Below are positions 56,900 through 64,000 of a stretch of 64,000 nucleotides of DNA, one piece after another. Within the stretch, counting starts at the first letter, position 1. Every line of letters begins with the position of its first letter. Under the pieces are notes generated by a model that made no database searches, had not been told where the DNA came from, and was given only the letters and a program-made list of their open reading frames with translations. A program made the translations under genes and the position numbers. Source of the DNA: Scolanthus callimorphus (taxonomy: Eukaryota; Cnidaria; Anthozoa; Actiniaria; Edwardsiidae); NCBI GenBank assembly GCA_033964015.1, contig CM066919.1, positions 5,050,101-5,114,100 on the forward strand, given 5' to 3'.

Positions 56900-57450
56900 T
56901 GGATATTTCCTCAAGAGAGTCGAGAGAACTCCCTCGTGGCTGCCACTATCCAACGAATCTTACACTCACAAACTCTGCCATATCATTGCCAACACATATA
57001 AAAAAAGGACTTCCCTATCGGAGGGTTCCTCAAAAAAGAAGCTAGAACACTGTGAAATCGTGGCTGTCGCAATTTCCCGTAACATGCATTCACTAATTGT
57101 ATATCATACATTCACTAACTAATGCCATATCATTGTCGCTACTCTTTAGTATAGAAAACTACTCTTTAGTATAGAAAAACATTTGAGCAAACGACTTCCG
57201 AGGGTTCGTCAAGAAAGGGTTGAAAACACTCGCGTAGTATTCACTACGTCACGTATCCCACACTCACCTACTCGGCCATACCATTGCAGTTACTCTTATG
57301 AAACATTTGAAAATATTTAAGGGCTTTTGTATCGGAGCGAAGGTTCTTTACGAAAAAGTTGAAAGCATTCTCTCGTGGCTGTCCCTATCTTACGTATCTT
57401 ACACTCACGAACTCTGCCATATCATTGCCATTACTCTCATATAACTCATT
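56900..57450 (+). repeat. Decayed tandem copies of the last LRR unit of the F-box gene
   Basis: Three further copies of the 56772-56870 sequence follow at about 56908-56995, 57207-57297 and 57355-57445. The last still reads LKAFSRGCPYLTYLTLTNSAISLPLL, and the middle one has a stop. Spacers are 50-200 bp. No single frame joins them to the gene. Confidence 0.75.
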
Positions 57451-57529
57451 ACTCTTATAAGACACATCTCTCCTGTGGAACGGAACTGTAGTATCTACAA
57501 CTACCTTATATACTACTATAGAATGGTAT

Positions 57530-57538
57530 GATCTATCC

Positions 57539-57577
<39 letters not shown>

Positions 57578-57950
57578 GGGGGGTGGTTTCTCCAATGTAA
57601 TAGTGATAGGGGTGCTCGTGGGGACATCAGAAATATACCCTAAAAAATACCAGGACATAAAAAATCCAACCCATAAAAAATACCTTATAAAACAAAATGA
57701 CCCCTAAAATATACCAACAATAAACCTTTTTGTTATTGTTTCTCATCTCACAAAACAAGCTTATTTTAGAGCTATAAATGAACAAAGAAAGAAAGAAAAC
57801 GTTTTGCTTGGTTTGTGACCCTTTCATTCATTTACGTACCCCTAAAAATACCATTTATTAGTGAAAGCCACAATGTTTCTCCGATACCCCCTAAAAAATA
57901 CCTGAGAGTCGATTTTGACCCCTAAAAATACGACGAGCACCCCTTGTTAT
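57530..57950. mobile_element. Inverted-repeat element, GGTGCTCGTCG family, copy 4, with G36 tract
   Basis: 57541-57576 is 36 G, the longest homopolymer in the window. GGGGTGCTCGTGGGGA near the left and CGACGAGCACCCC at the right form the ends. CCCCTAAAAAATACC words repeat inside. Confidence 0.7.
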
Positions 57951-58207
57951 AGAATATAAAAGTCACAGATCATCCATATGAAAATTTTGGCGCACGACTT
58001 TTCTAAATGTAATCGTTTTGTTTTGGCCACGTTATTGCCGACTTAATCTCGTTCCCAGAGCCCGCGTATCTTTTAGGCCAGCGCCAAGATACGGAGCTCT
58101 GGAATAATCAAGTCATGCGACGATTTTCATTGGCTCGTCATTCTTCTCCACTGCCCATGCGCGCGATTTGAATTCGGAGGAAATCTAACAGAAAACAGTT
58201 TTCACAC

Positions 58208-58313
<106 letters not shown>

Positions 58314-58462
58314 TTACTTTATTTAAGGAGGGTTTCACTAGATATCACAATGAAAATGTATGCGTGGCCCTCAAATAAGAGATATTTACAACATAATAAA
58401 ACAAGTGAATGGAAATCTATGTACAAAATGTTATACTATATACATTAATTTGATAGAACTAG

Positions 58463-58867
58463 CTAAGCTGAAATATGGGTGCGCAGTTTTGCTGCAAAAG
58501 CAGCCACAGAGCGTGTGTCCTTAAGCTCGTTGGGAAGTTCGTTCCAAAGCCTCGCTGCTGCACATCTGAAGCTGTTCTTAGCAGCTGTGGACTTGACTTT
58601 TGGAAGGACGAGGTTTTTATGTCTCGCCCCTCTGGTATCCTTGCAGTGGACGTCACAACTAAGTTTGAACATGTCCTGTATATAACTGGGTGCTATATTG
58701 TTAAGTGCTTTGAAGACTAAGATTAATCTAAGAAAAATAAATCTTTTGTCAAAGGGCATGATGTTCAGTTCCCTAAAAAGGGGTGCTGATGGAGTGTCCC
58801 ACGTTTTGTCTAGAATTATTCTCGCACAAGCATCACCTGTTGGGCGAAAACATATTTCCGGTATCAA
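58463..58867 (-). pseudogene. LINE reverse transcriptase C-terminal end (134 codons, open)
   Basis: It reads TPSAPLFRELNIMPFDKRFI, FLRLILVFKALNNIAPSYIQD, then FRCAAARLWNELPNELKDTRS, AAFAAKLRTHISA and a stop. The same tail domain as at 46400-46870, here without breaks. 5' truncated near 58900 and followed by the 3' UTR and (TCTA)n tail on the minus strand. It inserted into the TIR element 58044-59367. Confidence 0.85.
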
Positions 58868-59367
58868 ACGCTGCGCTTCAAAGCCTTTCCACTTGTAGAT
58901 CTATTCTTATGAATTTTCGCAAGCATTTCGAAAGATCAATTTTCCAAAACAAGCGTTATAACACGACAAAATCTTGCAACAAAAGTCTTGATTCTGAGGC
59001 AAATGTTCAGTTGTTGACAAAATTTGTCGTGCGCGCGCTGCTGACGAAGATCACGCCACTTTCGATGTCAAGCAGAACGCGCGCTGTTTCGCTAAAACAA
59101 AATCTGCTCAAAACTTAGTGAAATATCTCAGTAATTCGTGTTTTTAAAGCTTTTTGGGGCTGGTTTTATAACCACGACTGTAAAATGTGAAAAATTCCTA
59201 TAACATATTGAAGAACTGTGTGACAAATCTCTGATTTTAGTAGCGGTCAAGGTCAAACGCATGCGCACTGAAGAGTACCCAGATTTTGGGTATAAAAAAA
59301 TTGATTATTCCAGAGCCCTGTATCTTGCCGCTGGCTCAAAGATGCACGGGCTCTGGGTACGAGATTG

Positions 59368-60258
59368 GCTCTGTATCAAATCTCGCGCATGCGCCAATGG
59401 TTGTCACCAGAGCGGCAGAGCCTCCCACTTGAGGTGACGAGCCGGGGAGCACTGGGTACAAGAATGAGGCCAATAAAGTTGATTTCACGCGGGCGAAACC
59501 TAACACACACGCAATGCGTGGTCGTTAGGTTGCGTTACAAAAACTCTCTGAGGTAAACGCGATTTCAGTATGCCGTAAAAAAACACATACCATTTATATA
59601 CACACACTTTATCTAAAACACGGTTGAAACAATCAGTGATGTTACAAACACAGAATTATAAATAGTTCTGAAATTGCCACTGTTTTTTGTTTTTGCCGTG
59701 TGTGATTCGAATGTTTTTTTTTTTGAGAAGAATCATATTCCCAGATAACAAAGGGACAGTTTGTGTTCAGTTCTGATTTCAGCAAGATTCTTCTTCTTCT
59801 TCCATTAACTCCACCTCCATCAATTATGATGATTCTTGTGGTGATTCTGTGATGATTCTTGTGTGATGATTCGTTCAAAATAGAAGAATACCGGAAGGTA
59901 TGGATATTGCCAACGATGTACCCCACAATATACTAGCCTCTAACACCACACCCCTTCAATACTACATAAGTCCGTGCGTCATCTCGGTTGACTGTTCTGT
60001 ATGTATGATTTCGTATGGATCTTTCAACATGAGAAGTAATATTCGGAGCTTTAACTAGAAACAATTTAAACTTCGTTTTCTCCACCTGTACGGTAAGCTA
60101 TAGCCTCTTCTTAAATTCCACTATTTCATGACATAGCTGACGCGCGCCCTAACACCGTCCAAAGTGGCGAAAACAATCTAAGTCTCAATAGTTTGAACTA
60201 CATATTCTATTAAAATTGGAAAAATTAATGACTCGAACTTAAGAACTTCAATAGTCTG
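59368..60258. other. No recognisable gene
   Basis: 59368-59460 repeats sequence from the 45869-46007 element. 59820-59870 has GATGATTCTTGTG direct repeats. The last about 40 nt before copy C's stop resemble the 3' flank of copies A and B. Confidence 0.45.
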
Positions 60259-61816
60259 TTACATGCAGAGTTGTTTCATTGCAGCTTGGCGCACACCATT
60301 TCTGTCGACTTTACTAGTTTTGCCCCATGGGAAACTCTTCATCGGAACAAAATATTTGGGCTTTAGACTCAATCCGTCAGCAGTACGAGCCGGCCATTGC
60401 TCTGCGCACCAGACCTCCAGCTCAGCCAGCCTCGCTTCTATGTTTACTCGATCCTTGAAAATGACGCATGCGCAGATCTCCTCATGCAGCCGCTCATCAG
60501 GAACACCGATAACCGTTACGTCAGCTACTGCTGGATGCGTGCTCATCACGTTCTCGGTTTCGCCGGGAAATATCTTGACAGTTCCACGCTTTATAACCTC
60601 CTTGGCCCGATCAAGAACTTGAATCCTCCCCGTATCGTCCATCTTGCCAATATCCCCTATGTTTAGCCACCTTGTGGAGGACATGGCTTGCTTGGTTGCC
60701 ACAGGGTTCCCGATGTACTCCAGAAGAGTATAATGACTTCGCACCCAAACCTCTCCATTGCTCCCTCTAGGCACAATCTTGCCTTTTTCGTCGACCAGCT
60801 TCACTTCAACTCCTGGAATGACCATCATCTTCCCATATTCATGTTTTAGCTGATCTTTACTGTAGGTTGCGGCCGCAATCATCCAGGCCTCTGATGTTCC
60901 GTATTCTAGTGTGACTTTGGCATTGGGGAGGCATTCAAGAATATTCTCCACCAGTGACATTGGGTACCTTTGACCACCAATCAAAATAACTTGAATGCGA
61001 CTAAGGTCATACTTGTGTTGAAATTGCTTTGAACTAAGCTTTTGTACCATTGGTGGACTAAACGAAGCATGGCTGCACTGTTCATTTTCGAGTATTCTGA
61101 AGACCATCTCGCTTGTTTCGTCTTGCGACACCATCTCTGCTGCTACCCAGACCAAAGTAATTCCGGTGAGAATTTCTTCAAAAAAATACGGGTAACCCCA
61201 AGACATGGGGAAATCATAAAAGTGGACACGGTGTGTCGAGTTATCAACATCGTTGGTATCTTTGTAGCCATAGAGCGTTGCTACGATACCCAGCCTACTT
61301 GTATATTGATGCATCAGCAATTGGGCAAGTTTCGGGTTGCCTGTGCTTCCAGAGGTAAACTCGATGACATGGGGATCGTCGATGCGAATCTCGTTTTGAG
61401 CTTCTAAAAGTTTCTCGACTCCTAAACCCTCACCACGCTTGATGAGACTATCATAGGAGTAAAACGCTGTCTGATTCAGCACTCCATTGTTGGAGGCAGC
61501 GTTTCCAAACGCTACAAGCAAAGGTAGTCGTCCCTCGTCTTTTTCCTCGACACCGACTATCTCAGAAAGGCCTCTCTTTAACTGTTGAGATTGGAACATT
61601 ACCGGGTCAAAAATAATGGCTTTCAGGTCCATCTTTGAAAGCCTTTTAACCAGGTCATCAGATAGTCCCCCAGGACCCATCAGAATGGTGTTAGCGCCAA
61701 GACGAGTTAAAGCCATAACTGAGACCGCATACCGAATACTGCTGGCTCCGATAAGGAGCACGCGGTGCCCACGTGATAATCCAAAGTCCAATAGGGATGA
61801 TGCAAGGAATATGGAG
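60259..61816 (-). CDS. ACSF2-like: ACSF2-like copy C, exon 2 (intact, inverted)
   Basis: A minus-strand exon after a CTTGAACAG acceptor (61817-61818), in the same phase as copies A and B, 518 residues to TAA at 60259-60261. Motifs: EFTSGSTGNPK, YGTSEAW (Ser where A has Thr), GDIGKMDDTGRIQVLDRAKE (Asp where A has Gly in the usual GR segment), and the terminal Lys in KTSKVDRNG. The LDR for LGR change touches the hinge region between domains and could affect activity. Exon 1 is not visible between 61.8 and 64 kb, so it lies beyond the window or is lost. Similarity to A and B ends about 45 nt into the intron and about 40 nt after the stop, so this copy is older or differently bounded than the A/B pair. 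Confidence 0.88.
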
Positions 61817-61829
61817 CTGTTCAAGTGAA

Positions 61830-62340
61830 AACAAAAAGGAAATTACTTAATGGACAAACGTGGTCGGGGTGATCTCTATAATGGATTATACGGGGATGCT
61901 TGGTGCGAAAGCTTTAGGGTCATTTTCTTGGGTTTCAAACAATTGACTTTTGGCAAAATCAGATAGTATAGTGAGTCATTGAGTCTTCAAATAGCTTGCC
62001 ATAAGAGCCCAGTGGCGGATGCAGACCCTTAAGGGGGTGGCTAGTACAAAGGATCTGATATACTACAGAGCTCAGACCAAGGGGGTGGCTAATCTTAAAA
62101 TTTTTTTTTACAAAAAATATGAGAACAAGGGGGTGGCTAGCCACCCTAATCACCCCCCCCCCCCCTAGATTCCCCTTGGAGCTTATTACAGCGGCGTAGC
62201 CAGGAATTTCAGAAGGGGGGGGGATAGTGAACACATGGGACGAAAATGTTCAAATTTCTGCCAGTAAATACAGTAAATGTATGGGAAAATCTCCCGAGAA
62301 AGCCCCCCCCCCCCCCCCTGGCTACGCCCCTGTATTACCA
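61830..62340. repeat. GGCGTAGCCAGG / CCTGGCTACGCC palindromic repeat with poly-C tracts
   Basis: GGCGTAGCCAGGAATTTCAG (62191) and CCCCCTGGCTACGCCCC (62314-62330) face each other. C13 (62153) and C16 (62303) tracts adjoin. AAGGGGGTGGCTAG occurs three times at 62030-62140. This is a very common invertebrate MITE motif. Confidence 0.6.
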
Positions 62341-63518
62341 AGAGTTCTTGCCTTGCCATGAAAATTGATTTACTTGCACTCCTTAGGACTTTCCAAGCAA
62401 AAATGTAAGCAAAGGTTTGGGTTAGATCTCACGAAACGTGAAACCTGCTGTGATGGACTTGGGGAAGAGGTCAAAACGTACAACGGTACAGGATAGGTAT
62501 CCAGAGAAGGTGAATAAGGCGGTGGGTAGCGGGTTATAGGTATCCAGTGGCTATTTGCTCGCGTCAATTCAATTCATTCAATTCAATGTTATTACACACA
62601 TTCGTTATATTCGTTAATTTACATTGTTTAAAAGCAGATATAAATAAGGAAAATAATTCAGATTTTGAAATAAATAGAAAAGGAATTAAGGAATTGTGCA
62701 TGGTGGCCAAAGTAGCACAAGCTTTCGAGTTGGCCATCACGACTCGTAACTATGTTTCAAATATTAATTCGAGGTTTCAAATGGTGTGCAATTATACACG
62801 CTGGGGCCAACCACCCCCCTAAATGAGTCATCAAAAGTGACCAAAAATCAAATCTCGCCATAACTTTCTACCCCTTGTGTCTATTTTTACCAAACTTCGT
62901 ACATTGGATGACATTATAAAGGCAAACATTTTTCATGTATTGAGTGGTCACCATGGTGATTGTGACGTCACTGGCGATAACGTATTTATTGGACCATTTC
63001 TCGTAATGTTGAATCTGCTTGTTTTTTGTAGCGGCAATGATAGATTTCAACAAGAAAAGCTAAAAGTCGAAAACCGTTTGCTCAAATATTCAAATATTAA
63101 TTCGAGGTTTCAAATGGTGTGCAATTATTTAATAACTGAATAGGATTAAGAATGACAATAGATAAGAAAAGTAATAATAGTTTGGTGAAAAAAAAGCACA
63201 AGCTGGAAGTATATTTTAAAAAGCACAAGCTGGAAGTATATTTTAAGTATGGGTTGGGAAAATAATAATTTGGGTACAAAAAAGTCTAAAATTTGCCGGA
63301 TCGGGATTTTGTGACGTCCCCGCACCGGAAAGGATATATAGTGTGTAGCTTTTTATCGTTTGGGGTATTTGAATGGGACTAAGCCCAAAATGAGACTCTC
63401 CCAGCCAAGCATATCGAGGACACAAGCCGAGTATAACATCATAGTCGGATTATGCTTGACCCATAACAGGGTGTTGTCACTCACTTCATATCAGCTAAGA
63501 GGGGGGAGGGGGGTCATA
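62341..63518. other. No recognisable gene; direct repeats
   Basis: TTAATTCGAGGTTTCAAATG with flanks occurs at about 62763 and 63098. AAGCACAAGCTGGAAGTATA occurs twice in tandem (63195-63245). No supported coding region. Confidence 0.5.
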
Positions 63519-64000
63519 AGACAGACAGACAGACAGACAGACGGACATTTATTCTTTGGAATCGTATATAAAATTGTATATAGATTTCAGCCCAAATAAC
63601 TTTAGATAAAAAGCATGTTTTTTTCCCATTTTACAACCGCCTCAACGTGATTTCTTTCCGGAGAGAGAAGCACTCATCTATAAATTTTGCAATTTTCCTT
63701 TGCATTTGAATATTCTTGCCTGAATAATTAATTAGAAAGTGAAAAGCATTTTCAATTGACATTTTTTCAAATTTAACCCTCCCCGTTTTCTCGATACATT
63801 TGACCAGCTCTTCGCGTTTATCTTTATAAGCTGGACAATGAATTAAAAAGTGCTCTTCGTTTTCAGTTCCTTTTTGGCAAATTTCCTCTAGAATTTTTTC
63901 TTCAGGTGATTTGTAGGGCCTTTGGTAGCGCCCCGTTTCAATAAGAAGACAGTGGTTGCTTAACCGTAATTTTGTAAGTGCGATTCGGTGGCTGTGATTG
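63519..64000 (-). mobile_element. LINE 3' end running off the right edge
   Basis: The minus strand from the edge reads LTKLRLSNHCLLIETGRYQR, PYKSPEEKILEEICQKGTEN, EEHFLIHCPAYKDKREELVK, the Cys/His-type tail of non-LTR RTs (C...H.L..CP.Y...R). The coding part stops near 63650. It is followed by a 3' UTR with AATAAA and a (TCTG)n tail (63525-63545). It is a different family from the two other LINE tails in the window. The reverse transcriptase core would lie to the right. Confidence 0.75.

Overview
This window looks like animal nuclear DNA, most likely an anthozoan cnidarian such as a stony coral. Genes are sparse and split by introns with GT/AG borders. Coding exons resemble metazoan families (ACSF2-like acyl-CoA synthetase, F-box/LRR protein). 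The rest is packed with cnidarian-style mobile DNA: DIRS-like and LINE retroelements, an OTU-carrying Helitron, and many short inverted-repeat elements. The organism call is inference; nothing names the species.

Layout. 1-2.05 kb: the 5' part of a DIRS-like retroelement (gag with zinc knuckle, overlapping reverse transcriptase) on the minus strand, cut by the window edge. 2.1-10.3 kb: copy A of a two-exon ACSF2-like gene with a 6.4-kb repeat-filled intron. 10.7-12.9 kb: a CCAAT-rich promoter-like stretch, a broken gag-like ORF and an inverted-repeat element. 14.2-21.8 kb: a decayed Helitron on the minus strand (OTU protease, HUH/Y2 Rep, Pif1-like helicase), split by several frameshifts and a 687-bp insertion. 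22-26 kb: repeats, including a 128-bp satellite rich in TGACGTCA. 26.3-36.3 kb: mostly non-coding, but with two minus-strand first exons that look like secreted peptide precursors (signal peptide, G-K/R-R site, TATA box), a Crypton-like fragment and an inverted minisatellite. 38.4-44.1 kb: an inverted pair of related flanks around two small unrecognised ORFs and a 1,000-bp element with 11-bp target duplications. 44-49 kb: repeats, a LINE tail, a SAP-domain ORF and a well-formed hammerhead ribozyme motif. 49.3-52.4 kb: copy B of the ACSF2-like gene, frameshifted three times. 55.5-56.9 kb: an intact F-box/LRR gene followed by decayed copies of its last repeat. 58-59.4 kb: an inverted-repeat element hit by a LINE. 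60.3-61.8 kb: the intact main exon of ACSF2-like copy C on the minus strand. 63.5-64 kb: another LINE tail.

The host genes do not form an obvious pathway. The clearest host story is local amplification of the acyl-CoA synthetase: three copies in two orientations, in different states of repair. Several coding breaks are single-base changes in homopolymers, so either pseudogene decay or uncorrected long-read assembly error could explain them. The strongest non-coding signals are the hammerhead ribozyme at 47636-47713 and the 11-bp-TSD element at 41678-42677.
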